A stretch of 64,000 bases of DNA from Glandiceps talaboti (taxonomy: Eukaryota > Hemichordata > Enteropneusta > Spengelidae), in assembly GCF_964340395.1 (NCBI RefSeq), contig NC_135550.1:12814408-12878407 (forward strand), written 5' to 3'. Position 1 is the first letter of the stretch. Each line of letters begins with the position of its first letter. The notes beneath the pieces are model-generated. The model searched no databases. It was not told the DNA's origin and was given only the letters and a program-made list of their open reading frames with translations. Positions 1 through 12,339 of the stretch are shown one piece after another. The translations under genes were made by a program, and so were the position numbers.

Positions 1-1238
1 TAATATAATCCGCAGGTAAAAGAAACGAAAACTGTCAAACTGAAGCTGTATTGGCAAGGGAAATGTTCTGTAATTTCATACGATTTGAAGCAATGTTAGT
101 GTTTCTCCTGATTAGAAAACATAAAGATACTAATTATTTTAATAATTATTCATAAAACAGGAAATAAATACACTTTTTTCCTTTCTTTTCAGAATGAACC
201 TTATACAGTGGTTCATATCATGTGTGCTTTATAGTCCCATACTCTATATGTATATGTGTTTATGATAATGAGATCATGAATATGCAAATGATCAAAGGCA
301 TGACACTGTTATAAATCAATCATGTTGGCCTTGACATGACAATATCAACAAAACTTTAGAGGACAGCACTGAGAATACTTAAGGGATATAAATGCCTATG
401 TAATTCAGCAATTGTACCCCCCCCCCCCCCCTCTTAGTCTTACTAAAAGTTGTTGATTGCATTAAGGATTACGTACTAAAAACCTACCTGTAATCTATTA
501 AATCTGCACCCAGAAATTATTGTTTGTCCTTGATTCACAGTTTTGCTAGACATTCTATATTGACATCATTACAATGCAAACAATTAAGACATCAAATTAA
601 TCTATGATGGTCCAATATCATATACTGGGGGCTAGTTGAGTCAAGTGACAAAAACCTATTGTCTTTTCTCTTCTTTACATGTATATCATCCATCCATCCA
701 TCCATGTACATTGTATTATCATTTGTTATTAACTCTTGCTTCATTCTCTTTCTTCCCATCATTCCCATTTTTCAGTTCAGGGACATTGCACTATCAAGAT
801 GAAGTCAAGCATTTCCTACATGCCACACGTATTCCTATTCCCATGTCCTTATTTTCCATATTTGTGCATGGTTAATGAAGCAGGCTCTTACCCAATGCAT
901 CATTGGATTTCACTACTATTATCTCTTTTCTATCTTGATACTAGTATAAAGTTGAGAATGAGGCTATTGGATATTTTCTTAATTTATGTACACATATTAT
1001 AGTAGCTGAGCATTTGTTCCTAGAATTCTGAAGTGATAAAACCGTTAACGAGAATATCTGAACAAAAAAAACTTTGTTCTGAAGTCTTGACACATCTTAT
1101 CACTCATGTCAAAACCATTCTAGGTATATCTCTCTCTAGCGTATACAGCAGGTACACACATACACACACACATACACATACACACTGTAACAAGTATACA
1201 CTAATACATGCACACACACATTTGTACCTGTACACACC

Positions 1239-1244
1239 TTCCTC

Positions 1245-1274
<30 letters not shown>
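1239..1274 (+). repeat. (CA)n microsatellite
   Basis: About 29 bp of uninterrupted CA at 1245-1273, after an imperfect CA/TACA stretch from 1155. Confidence 0.95.
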
Positions 1275-1275
<1 letters not shown>

Positions 1276-1981
1276 CAGTATCTGTCAAGATCTATGTGTT
1301 GAAAATATTGTCAAGATCCATGCAAAACATGAACAGCAGTATGTTATACAAATGGGCATTTGTTTTAACTATGTACAATGTACATGTACACCAAATGTAC
1401 ATGTAGTGAACTGGGGGAAAGTTTAAAGTGACTTTCACAGTGATAAAGGCCACTTTACATGTAACTCCATCCACACAATAGATGTAAGTTTCAAATCAAT
1501 GGTACAAATGTACATGTATATCTTACATGTAATATGTGACATGTATGCTGTTCCTTGATACATATAAAAAAGCATGCACCTTATGTTATTAATATGGTCT
1601 GACAATTAGAGCCGTTGTTTTTACTTTATATTATCACATAATATCTAGACACACATTACTGTAATCCCATTTTTAGTGGTTTTCAGATCTCCCTCATTTG
1701 TCAACCTTACAGGGTAAATCCTCTAAAAACATGTCATAATCTGGCACCACATCTCTAATATGAGTTTGTGACTCTAACAAAGACCATTAATCAATTAAAG
1801 TGAATCACTACTTTAGTACTCTAAATCAAAGCAAACAAATGAACAAATGATTTTTGGTACAAAATATATAAATGTATGCGACTCATCAATCGTATCCTCT
1901 ATAGAATACCATGGTAAAAAAAAAACTATTTTCTTTGGATTGGAAATTATGGATTTCACTAAGAGCCTTTCTGAGCTACAT

Positions 1982-2617
1982 GGTAACAGGACAACTGCCC
2001 CCCGGACAACTGCCCCCCGGACAATTGCCCCCAAAGGACAACTGCCCCCCCCCCCCCCCCCCCCGGACAATTGCCCCCGAAGGACAACTGCCCCCCGGAC
2101 AATTGCCCCCCGGACAACTGCCCCCCGAAGGACAATTGCCCCCCCGACAACTGCCCCCCGGACTACTGCCCCTGAACAAAAAAAAACTAGTATTACAGAT
2201 GTACGGGTTTGTCATTCATTAAAAAGTCACCGTCGGCAACTTACCGCCGCAATTTGCGTACATTATACTCACTAAACACAAACACGAAGTCATTTTTTTA
2301 CTGGAAAAGATTTATTTATTATCAGTTCAATACAAAATATACAGGTTACAAGATAGAAAACGAGTCAAAAGTAGAAAAAATAATATAATTGTCGTAACAA
2401 TTATCACAGATGACAATAGAGTAGAATGTGCATATAAATTATGTGAATTACAGCGGTAAGTTAAAGCATCATGCCGACTTTTATAACAATTATCACAGAT
2501 AACAATAGAGTAAAACATGTGAATGTAGTGAGTATAATGTATGCAAATTGCGGCAGTAAGTTTTTTTTCGTTAGGGGGCAGTAGTCCGAGAGGCAGTTGT
2601 CCTTCGGGGGCAGTTGT

Positions 2618-2699
<82 letters not shown>

Positions 2700-2867
2700 A
2701 TTGTCCGGGGGGCAGTTGTCCTTCGGGGGCAGTTGTCCGGGGGGCAATTGTCCGGGGGGCAGTTGTCCTTCGGGGGCAATTGTCCGGGGGGCAGTTGTCC
2801 TTCGGGGGCAATTGTCCGGGGCAATTGTCCGGGGGGCAGTTGTCCGGGGGGCAGTTGTCCTAGAATC
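1982..2867. mobile_element. TIR element with tandem-repeat arms and 9-bp target duplication
   Basis: GAGCTACAT lies immediately outside both ends (1973-1981 and 2868-2876). The ends read GGTAACAGGACAA and, inverted, GATTCTAGGACAA. Each arm is a tandem array of about 13-17 bp units, GGACAACTGCCCC or GGACAATTGCCCC with variable C runs. The arms continue inward as inverted AACTTACYGCCGCAATTTGC. The interior of about 300 bp codes for nothing recognisable. The 9-bp duplication fits Mutator-like (MULE) transposases; the element is non-autonomous. Confidence 0.8.
2620..2697 (+). repeat. 78-nt uninterrupted G homopolymer
   Basis: Seventy-eight consecutive G in the right arm of the TIR element. The equivalent left-arm tract is a 20-nt C run (2045-2064). 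Confidence 0.95.
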
Positions 2868-3321
2868 GAGCTACATATGTAGTCTAAATGATAGCAGTTA
2901 TTTGATACATTTACATAAAATTATGTATTACCATGATCTGTATAATGTATATTGGAAAATGGACAATGACATACACGTATGTTGTTGGGTTGTTTTCAGC
3001 AAAATTAAAGTGTACACTGTAATTAATCAAAATACTGTGAAGTGTACATGTTAGCTAGGGTAGACAGAATCAAATCAATAGAAATGTTCAAGGGAAGTTG
3101 TTGGTTCTTCAATATGTACAACTGTACATTGACGAAACAACAACTTTCATTGAACATTTTATACTCATAATCACTGGATATTTTGTGTTAAAATCTGAAC
3201 CCTTGACTTCAATTTGGCAAAATGAAGAAATGTCAATTTTACCCTATACATCAAGATTAAAAGTATAAATGTATGCAATCAAAGGCAGTCTTGTATTAAA
3301 GGTAGAAGATAGAACTCTTAC

Positions 3322-3366
3322 TCTTTGATAAATGAACAAACAGTAGCTGCAGTGCATGTCTTATGT
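3322..3366 (-). CDS. Possible coding exon (45 nt) of the unidentified gene
   Basis: A strong acceptor (TTGTTTCTTCAG) and donor (GTAAGA) enclose 45 nt with a frame reading IRHALQLLFVHLSK. Further exons would lie to the left, possibly outside the window. Confidence 0.33.
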
Positions 3367-3921
3367 CTGAAGAAACAAATTAACAACAATACTGGTACAG
3401 AATCATGCTATATGCATGTTCAATTCATGGTTGGTGACACACACATGTATACACTGCCAATCTAAGGTGTAAGTGATGCTGGATGATGGTGCCAGACTTC
3501 ATCTGATTTCAATACAGGTGTGAAATCTTGAAATAAAAAAGTGAGAGTGTGTATGCCTGACTGTTCTGGTCTTGAAAGGTTCTCACACCTCAGTATCAAA
3601 TGAATGGTCATTACTAGGGGAGGTGTATAATGTATTGTACACATACATGTACTTTGTGAGGAATCATCTATTATGGAATTCAATGGCTGAATTTGTGAAA
3701 AAATGGTACATTTAATGGAATTATTATGTTATATGTTTTTCATACTAGAATTTAATAGCTTGTAGAATCTTATTTCCAGGTATTACACACTGCCCTCTAG
3801 TGTTACTACCCTAATTGCTGTTTACATCTGTGATTCAGTGTCAAAAAAAAGATAAAAGAAAATGTACTGCAGGCAAGTGGCAAGAATGCAGAACACCTGG
3901 CACTTACATGCAGGTACATAC

Positions 3922-3982
3922 CTTCTCCAGAATACAGGAAAGGCAATTCAAACGTACAAGTTCATATCCTTCCACCATTTGG
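3922..3982 (-). CDS. Possible coding exon (61 nt) of the unidentified gene
   Basis: Acceptor AAATGTAG (poor pyrimidine tract), donor GTATGT. One frame reads QMVEGYELVRLNCLSCILEK, an amphipathic helix-like stretch. Confidence 0.32.
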
Positions 3983-4024
3983 CTACATTTTACAATTTTA
4001 TTTTGAATGACACTGTGAATCACA

Positions 4025-4358
4025 GGGAGCCCAGGAACCATGTTAGAAACAAACAAACATGCATGGGTGAATGGAATATCATTTCAAACTCGGAAACTAT
4101 CTATATACAGTATGTATATACAGCCGGTATACTATTGAAATAACATACTGTGGTGTTTGTATAGATAGGATGCCGGTATATATATATAGAAACAGAGTAT
4201 ATTATTTCAATAGTATACAGGCCGTATATACATTTTGTAGATGTATATATATGTAGATAGTTACAATGTATACAAGAGTTTAAAATGATATTCTCTTTAC
4301 CCATGCATATTTGTTTGTTTGTTTGTTTGTTTACTTGTAACATGGTTCCTGGGCTCCC
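4025..4358. mobile_element. Snap-back MITE (full-length inverted repeat)
   Basis: GGGAGCCCAGGAACCATGTTA at the left is matched by the reverse complement at the right, and the arms keep pairing almost to the centre (TTGAAATAA / TTATTTCAA around 4135 and 4205). Length 334 bp. Flanks CA/TA hint at a TA target. No coding capacity. Confidence 0.8.
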
Positions 4359-4427
4359 TACATTTGTATGTGTGAACATACATGTATGTTTCCTCCTTTA
4401 CTCTCAATTTTTCATTTTATTATTTAC

Positions 4428-4467
4428 CTTGAAGTTGTACCCAAATAATTGCAATAACTCCACTGCT
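4428..4467 (-). CDS. Possible coding exon (40 nt) of the unidentified gene
   Basis: Acceptor TTTAGCTACAG, donor GTAAAT. The most protein-like frame reads AVELLQLFGYNFK. Its phase does not join directly to its neighbours here, so an exon is missing or the call is wrong. Confidence 0.28.
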
Positions 4468-5720
4468 CTGTAGCTAAACAGACTGTGTCAGCTACTTAAA
4501 TGCCAAAATCATTCCATATAATTGAAATATTATGTCAAAACACATTAAAATCTAAATGACAAAAACACCACAATATCTGTACTTTTGGTATTAGGAAGGG
4601 ATTTCGTTTGCAGATTATCTTGGGAACTTAATGGGCGAGTTTCTGAGCATAATGAACCCTTGGAGAATAGGGCAAAGATAACGATGATGATAATATGATA
4701 AACGTTACACGGTGACTGTCAAATGCTTTTAAGAAAACACTTTCTTTTGATTTTTAAGTTGTTAGACTCGCTCAGAAAAGTCAATACTAAGTAGGAAGTT
4801 TGAGCGTAGGTGATAGTAAGTACGGGTCATTATCACTTGATACCATTCAAGCAAGAGTAGATTTTCACATTTATCACAGCACAGCAAGGAGAATGATCAT
4901 TAAAGTGACCAATGCTGCACAACATTAACGTTTAGGTGGTTAAAAACACAACATTACAAATTATCCAATTGACCAGTATCACAAATGACTGAATTATGAA
5001 CCACAAGAACGTGCACGGTCCACTGATCTGTACATTGTACATGTATTGTTCATTAGACCATGCACATGCCAAACTACTGTCATTGAACAGAAAATATGGA
5101 TATGTACAGTTTATCCTGTTGTTCTACCATGCATGTCTACATCACTGGTTCTGCTATGCTCGAAATATCAAAACGTTCCACATCACCATCATTTTCCTTG
5201 ATTTTTCAAAAACTATGCTCGAGGAGGTATACATCAAAATTATATATTTTTTATATTATATTTTTTTGTAAATTTTATTATATACATTGTATTTCTACTA
5301 ATTTCTTCATTCAGCCACAAAATATGTATGACCTACAGGTTGGTTTGTCACTACTCACCTAGTGACTCGTAGTGACAAGACCCCTTACATCTAAATACAT
5401 GTATCTCTCTTATTCACTATTACCTCTAGTATTATGTACATTGCATGCATGACCGTTGCATAATATCATTTCATTATGAACTACATTTACGCACTTCGTT
5501 GAGATTGATTGCATTCATACATACATAAAACATACTTCTATCAATACAAATCCATAAAAAAGTTCACATACAGGGCATTCACATCTTGGTTTGCATACAA
5601 ATGTGTCATGAAATTTTGAATACAGTTTATGAGTGACATGTAAATGGACAAAGAATGTCCGGTCTACATCACTACACCAACATTAACCATGTACATGGAA
5701 ATTACATACTCAGGAAATAC

Positions 5721-5807
5721 TTGCTTGATTATGGCTAAAACCGGGTCTGGATCAACATCCGTCGCTTTATAGCCATCAAGGAAATCATGTACACAAGTAT
5801 CAATTAC
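5721..5807 (-). CDS. Putative coding exon of the unidentified gene
   Basis: 87 nt opening after TCTCTAAAG, reading VIDTCVHDFLDGYKATDVDP then DPVLAIIKQ, phase 0 to 0 with donor GTATTT. An alternative donor at 5706 adds VFPEY. Codon-like composition stands out from the surrounding AT-rich sequence. Together with the 6.97-kb exon it suggests a helical protein; no family could be named. Confidence 0.5.
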
Positions 5808-6948
5808 CTTTAGAGACATACATGTAAGCCAATGGAAATCCATGATGGAAAGGTGGTGAAATATATTCCAATATTCACTCTACTGTAGTACTGAAGACGG
5901 TCACATGTGATATTTTATAAATATAGTAACAATTCAATAATTGCAACCAATGCTATATATAAATAGATGACATTTTTGTAGTGTTGGGGTGAAGAACTGT
6001 TATGTACATGTACGTTATATGATGATTCACTACAATTTTCTTTGTTTGATATTTATGAGTTCAAATTTAAGGGTCTGTCTATATTTGATTTTGATCTAAA
6101 TTACTCCCCAGACAATATGTTTCTATGAAATATAAAGGTACAACACCTGGGTGCCATTGTCATTTTACCTCACATATAGTGAATTGTAAATATAGTTATA
6201 CATTTAGATTTTTTGTGAGAAAAAAAAAACTTAAAAGTGTATTTATGCAATATATTTACTATTTACTAATTTTGACTGTATTCCTGATTACAATTTTGTA
6301 TGATTATTATCGTGTAAACTTTTCATTATTTTTATCATATATTCACTGAAATTGATCTTCCTTTTTCATAAGATGAAAAAATATACATATAAAATGCTTA
6401 GCAGCTTTATTGTGAATTTGTATTCTCAAGACAAAATGGCAATGTATATCCTTCATACAAAAATCCCTGTAATTGGAATCATGATATGTGATAAAAGTAA
6501 TGAAATATTAGAAGCGTGGTGTCACACAGCTATAATTAATATTTACACTGAATGACACGTTGACAATTAATCAATACATGCCATGGCTTTGAAAATTATT
6601 ACCGACTAATAAATTAATATGAAATACCTCAACTAATAATTATTCAAACAGAATCACTGGGGGGAAAGTGTCCACTTGGGGAAAACGACATTGTACACAT
6701 TATGTGTTTTGAAGAGAGATAGAAATGTTATAGAGAAAAACAGAATATTTGCATGGATTTTAGCCATTTACATGTACATGTAGGCTTCATCATCATGGTT
6801 ATTGCAGACTGTAAGCAATTGGACATTACAATGTAAAGTAGAACATATGACAACCACCCCTACCTAGAATCTAGTTTTTGAAGCAACCACAATGTACATG
6901 GCTTTCGTCCAAATAACTACTCGTCTGAAAATAATTATCACCACATAC

Positions 6949-6990
6949 CTCCGGGACAGTCATCACAATATGTGCAAACATACGGACAGT
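6949..6990 (-). CDS. Putative coding exon (42 nt) of the unidentified gene
   Basis: Acceptor GTACCTAACAG, donor GTATGT, phase 0 to 0. It reads TVRMFAHIVMTVPE, which looks like an alpha-helical repeat segment and runs in frame into the next exon. Confidence 0.45.
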
Positions 6991-7035
6991 CTGTTAGGTA
7001 CATATACAGTGAAAAGTACATTACAGTGTACTTAC

Positions 7036-7070
7036 ATGTATATATGATGGATGCACAGTCAGTATTTGCT
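7036..7070 (-). CDS. Possible coding exon (35 nt) of the unidentified gene
   Basis: Acceptor TTTTTGATAAG (weak), donor GTAAGT (strong). It reads (K)QILTVHPSYIH, phase 1 to 0, directly compatible with the next exon. Confidence 0.3.
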
Positions 7071-8535
7071 CTTATCAAAAATAATTCCATATTTTCTTTC
7101 TTCTATTATTTCAGTGATGTTGATTTCTTGGAAAGGTTCAACTAAAACCATCAAGACCTACATGTAGCCTAGCGTACTTATATGAAAATATTGAAAATTT
7201 AACAATTTAGACCAAAAACAGAAGAAGATATACGCAAGTTAGTGTAATTGAAGAAATAATTGCGATTGCGGAGTCTGAATTCATTTTTTTAAAAAGTAAC
7301 CAGCAGAACCATGTTCAAATATGGTAATTTTGCTAAATTTACATGACATAGCATAGCATACAAATATATATCACTGAAACCAGTCGAACGATAATTAATC
7401 TCTTACAACATTCCGCACAGTACAAGGATTTCTTTTTGTTTGAATTTGTGTACTTACTTCATAAATGGACACAAAGTCAACAATACATATCATTCATGGG
7501 ACATGTAATTCATCAATTAAAAAATTGTAACATAATAACTCTCTCACTAATTAGTCTTTATTGATTAAAATAACTACTCTCAGTAAAATTTTACAATCCT
7601 GACCAATCAATAAAGTCAATAAATTTCCAATGGTTGTATTTACTTTCATCAGAAATGACAACACAGTTTGAAAGTATATGTATGTGTGTGTGTACTGGAA
7701 TGTATTGTATACAATTAGTCCATGAATTCTGTATTCATGTATTTGCCCTATGGTTATACCAATGTATGTATGTATGCCAGCTTTACAATATCTATAGCTT
7801 TCAAGGTTTCCATTTTTTATTGATGTCATAAATTCCCATTTGCTGCATATAAATCTCTATCCTAAGGGAGTACTATTCAGTACATCCTCTTTCTTTTGTA
7901 ATGTTTTATTTCCATCTTCACCAGCCACTAGGCCAATGAAATATCGGTACATTTAGGAACCTTCACAGAACAGTCTTAAAAATCTGACAAGACTATTTGT
8001 TTGAAATGGAGTACCACTACAATTTACAAATGGACTATCTTACAGGCAAGACCAATAGGTCAGTGTATGATTAAAAAAAAAAACGTATTTCTTTTAATTT
8101 GAGCATTTTGGGTTTTGAACCATTTTAGTTCTCATCTGACAAAAATGACTTTACTTTCAATTTAATGGAATCCATTTTGTACCCCTATAAATACAACTAT
8201 TTCTGAAAAATCAAGAAATGGAAGAATTTTCATAACAATTAGTACCTGTATATGTAAAATACATTTTGGGAACATGGTCAAAATTCACAACGACTTCAGA
8301 ACTGAATGCATAATCGATATACTTGTTTGATGTTTTCAATAAATATATTTTTTGAGGCCATCAATGATGATGATCATCTTAGCTGAATATTCACACGTTG
8401 TTCAAATACTTCCAAGTGTTACTATTGTCACAGTTGTTTTTGTCAGCCTTTTACATGTTTTACAATGACCATCAAAGTGTCAATAAACTTGGGAGAGTAG
8501 TTTTCTCACTACATGTATATCATAACACTACATAC

Positions 8536-8558
8536 TGATTTGAAAATGATTCTCCTCT
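8536..8558 (-). CDS. Possible 23-nt microexon of the unidentified gene
   Basis: Acceptor TTGTTTCAG and donor GTATGT flank 23 nt reading (K)EENHFQI in the phase left by the 13.5-kb segment. A chance match is quite possible at this size. Confidence 0.2.
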
Positions 8559-8894
8559 CTGAAACAATTAATCAATTTGCACTAATTTGTTCTGAGACCT
8601 AATCAACTAACAGAATTTAGTTTTTATCACTACATTGAGCTATTGATCTTACCCCATAATTTCACCTCTATACATGTACTTGTACTTGTCATACACTCAA
8701 GTTTCAGACTCTTCAGGTACATCAGACTCCCCAGCAATACACTAAATTATCACCGTTGAGTCTAAGTTTGTAACTACATGACATTGTATATATTTTCTGA
8801 ATGCCTTTGACCAAGTTTATTTTTAAGGAGAATTTACATACGTTTTATCAATAAACTGGTTTCAAATTGTATTATTATCATGATATATTATACT

Positions 8895-8914
8895 GGAGGG
8901 GGGGGGGGGGGGGG
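8895..8914 (+). repeat. G homopolymer
   Basis: A run of about 17 G after TACTGGA; a second G tract lies near 8990. Confidence 0.9.
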
Positions 8915-10119
8915 TAAGAGCATCACTTCAATAAGAGCAGGTACAAGAAGAGGAGGACGATCTTAATAATAGGGGAGGAGGGTGTGTGCGTGGGGGGGGG
9001 GGATAAAGTAATAAGATATAAAACAAGATGATGTTGCAATGGTTCACCACGGAATAAAGACAATCTTGCCTGAATGTTATACTATTAAACATAACACTGG
9101 CAAGCTGAAATCACAGGATAACATGCTAATAAACTGCTTTAAGAAAAGTCATAAATACAGACATGTCCATGGTAACAATCCACTGCTAAATTTCATTTCC
9201 TGTAGAAAACGGTCCAGTACATCCCACACCATGTATCTTTGTCAGTGAGTGGGTGTGCACAGAATACTAATTAGATGTATACTTTACACTACATGTACAC
9301 TGCAGTACATCTATCAAAATCCAATACTTCCCACAGGAACATTGTCAGGACAGCAAAGTCCTATAAATCTGACAATTTCTAGCATTATGGCTCATTTGGG
9401 GGTGTATTTTCCCTATACACACACATTTAAATTGATGGATGATATACATGGTACATGTACATGTACATGGTATTTCAAGAATTCTTCCGACAATCATTTT
9501 TACGTTAGGGTGCCATTTCACATGTACGATTTCCCTATATTCAAAATTTAATTTCTGAACTATGGTATTTTATCGTGAACATTAAGAAATACATTAAGAG
9601 AAGACTGAAGTAACATGTGTCTGTAAGCGTCAAAGGTTTGACTGGAAATAGTTCCAATATCATTAAATTGATATACAAGTATACAAATTTGTAATGAAGG
9701 TGAAAATTCTAAAGATTCTATAAATTTCATATAATGTTTAGCTATTAACATAAATTTCTATATATAGCTGTTTTCTTGTTATTTTTTCATCACACAATTA
9801 CAAAATGTATCATCCCAGTGGAATTTCCATTATCGATAACATTTGCAAAATTTGCTGGAAACCATGATGAAAATTGGAATAGCATTACTATGGAAACTAC
9901 TGATTTGATCTTGGTGATTTTGACCAATTATTAGTTTCATTCCTCCTCTACATGTTACCTACACATGCATATTAATTTTCATACCTCACACATTTTTATA
10001 CTGAAATGAATAACTAGTACTCTCATCAGAGTAATAAAAATTTCTGTATTATTTCTGAGGCTGGTTCGACTGAAATATTTAGCTCATGCATAATTCATTG
10101 TCAAACTCATTAATTTCCT

Positions 10120-10440
10120 TAAAGAGTAGGTTTCAACTATACCTAAAGTGTCTAAATCATGTAGTTTCACTGATTCTAGTTCATTTAATAAAACACACCT
10201 CCATATCATATATACATAGAAATGATTAGTAACTTTGTTTCATTGTGTTAATTTATCTGCCTCTGTTTTCAACTTGTAATTGTCTCTTGATTTTTGAACT
10301 GTATTTATTGTATGCATTTTAATGTATATTATGACCTCGTTTGAAGTAATTTCAAGTATGGTTTTATTCTCTACTGTCACACAAAGAATTGCCCATTTTG
10401 GGTTAATAAAGATATATTGTACTGTATTGTATTGTATGTA
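10120..10440 (+). mobile_element. LINE-like 3' UTR and tail
   Basis: GAATTGCCCATTTTGGG, TTAATAAAG and a (TGTAT)n tail resemble the end of the 41.4-kb LINE fragment (GAATTG..., AATAAAG, pentamer tail). The 5' limit is uncertain, and no coding remnant was recognised. Confidence 0.45.
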
Positions 10441-10451
10441 TATTTCATTAG

Positions 10452-10508
10452 CACAACTGAACTGATAAGGTTCAGTAGTGCTATAGGCATGGCGAAGTGT
10501 CTGGGTGT

Positions 10509-10549
<41 letters not shown>

Positions 10550-11385
10550 CAAGTCAAAACCACTGGACCAATTACCATGATATTTGGTGGATGTATTACT
10601 GTGGGTGTCTAGTAGGAAAATTGTTCAAATCAAAATGATCTTACCACTGGTGGGTGATTTGGGTAAAAAAATGTGATTTTTGGTCAAAAATCTTAAACTC
10701 AAAAACTACTACGCAGATTGGTCTGAAATTTGAAAGGAATATTTTTTGAGGTGTTTAGATTAAGACTTATTCATGATATGAGCCCATCAGTGATATGCAA
10801 ATTAGGTATAAAAATGTGTCTTTTTGGTCAAAAATATATAATTCCAAAACTACTGAGCAGATTGGGCTGGAATTTAATGGGAATGCGTTTGGGGGGATGT
10901 GTAGATGAAGAAGTATTCACAATGTGATGATCCCATCAGCAGTATTAAAATTATGTCTAAAAAATCTCAATTTTGTTTAAAAACTTGTATCTTGAAACTA
11001 CATGGTGAATGGGGTTAAAACTTGGTCGGGATGTCTCTGGAGGTGTTATTCTGCAGTTATGGTTGAAAACATTTTGACACCATTAGTCCTAGCAATGATC
11101 CATGACCTTAGCAACAGTGAAATGATTATGCATATTACAAAGATAATAACAGGGGTGGGTAGGTAAGTGAATAAATATTAAAATGTATGCAAATATGCCT
11201 AGCAACAGGACCATGCCCATAGCAATGGCTACATGTAAATGGTTCATATTGCAAAGATGAAAACTGGAAAGGGTAGGCAAATTAATAAAGATTCCAAAAA
11301 TGTATGCATACATGTACATGTATATGGCTAGCAACAAGACCATGCCCATAGCAACAACCAACTACATTGTACAGTTGTGCTGCAG
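10452..11385 (+). mobile_element. Dispersed repeat family R, copy 1 (hairpin, microsatellite, tandem core)
   Basis: The left end is a near-palindrome GCACAACTGAAC...GTTCAGTAGTGC, followed by (GT)n. Next comes a core with AAAACCACTGGACCAATTACC and repeated AAAACTACTNNGCAGAT motifs, then tandem ~115-bp modules with CCTAGCAACA...CCATGCCCATAGCAAC. The right end is CAGTTGTGC, the inverse of the left end. This layout resembles non-autonomous Helentron or pearl-type elements; that assignment is inference. Confidence 0.65.
10505..10547 (+). repeat. (GT)n microsatellite
   Basis: About 40 bp of GT with one AT interruption, inside repeat family R copy 1. Confidence 0.95.
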
Positions 11386-12339
11386 CACCATTGGCAGTAT
11401 TTTTTAAAACTTAATTTGCATCATTATATCATGAGTAGATACCTTTTAAAATTTTCGACAAGAGGTCAAAGGTTACATGAGTAGTAATAATAGCCATTGA
11501 TACTTAAACTCTATCGAGTGCAATTGAAGTACATATAATATTACATTATTCAATTATTGTATCTAGATGTCAATTTGGTGCTTTGCCCTCTATCAATTCC
11601 CATCTCTTCACTCAATCATGTAGAAGTGGATTTCTGCTAGGAATGCTTATAAAATACACACACACAATGAATTGAAGCAATTCAAATATTCTCATCATCA
11701 ACATACCGGTACTGGGAATTTCAATCTTAAAAACTAACTCACAGGCATGGTTTAAAAGGTTATAGTCTGACGGGCATGATGTGTTGTTCACCACTAATCT
11801 GTAAGAGAAGGCTATAGGGCTGAATGACACCACACATACTTTACAGTGGTTAAAATCCTTTCTACCGGGGGAGGGGCCGGGGGTATTTTTTGCACATGAA
11901 AAACAACATGTTGGGGAAAAAATAATTTTCATGGGATACATATTAGATTTTAGGTACTTCATTGATAAAGATATTAATATTATCAAAATGTCAAAACATT
12001 TTCTGGAAGTGAAATCTCAAATTTTAACTTTTGTCTCATCTGGATCTTCAGGGGTTTACTATAATGAGCTCATTGGGCTGTTATTATGTGTCTTGGAAGA
12101 GATACGCGAAGTGAGCTACAGTGATAGAGTAAAGATTTTGATGCTGTCATTCAAATTTAGATTGGGCCTCCTCTGATACATGTAGATATTATAATTGTAG
12201 TACATCCCTGACGATGCTGATGAAATATGTCAATGAACATTTTGGATTCACTTCCAGAACAATTTTTTGACTGTGAGTATGGAAATTTTCATTTGATATA
12301 CTATGAACCCAGAGTCTATGAACATTCATTCTCATGAAG

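Noticed and set aside
1847-2275. Proline-rich open frames on both strands (also 2327-2882)
   Set aside because: They are translations of the GGACAACTGCCCC arrays and the G tract inside the TIR element, open in several frames at once.
5340-5395. Minus-strand exon ending at a GTGAGT donor
   Set aside because: The donor lies in a local palindrome (GTCACTAC...GTAGTGAC), and the best frames contain stops or are only ten codons long.
9249-9551. 100-codon plus-strand frame
   Set aside because: No recognisable motif, biased to Thr/Tyr/His from CA- and TACA-rich DNA, no splice or promoter context.
10240-10578. 112-codon minus-strand frame
   Set aside because: Covers a LINE tail, the family R hairpin and a GT microsatellite; no protein-like composition.
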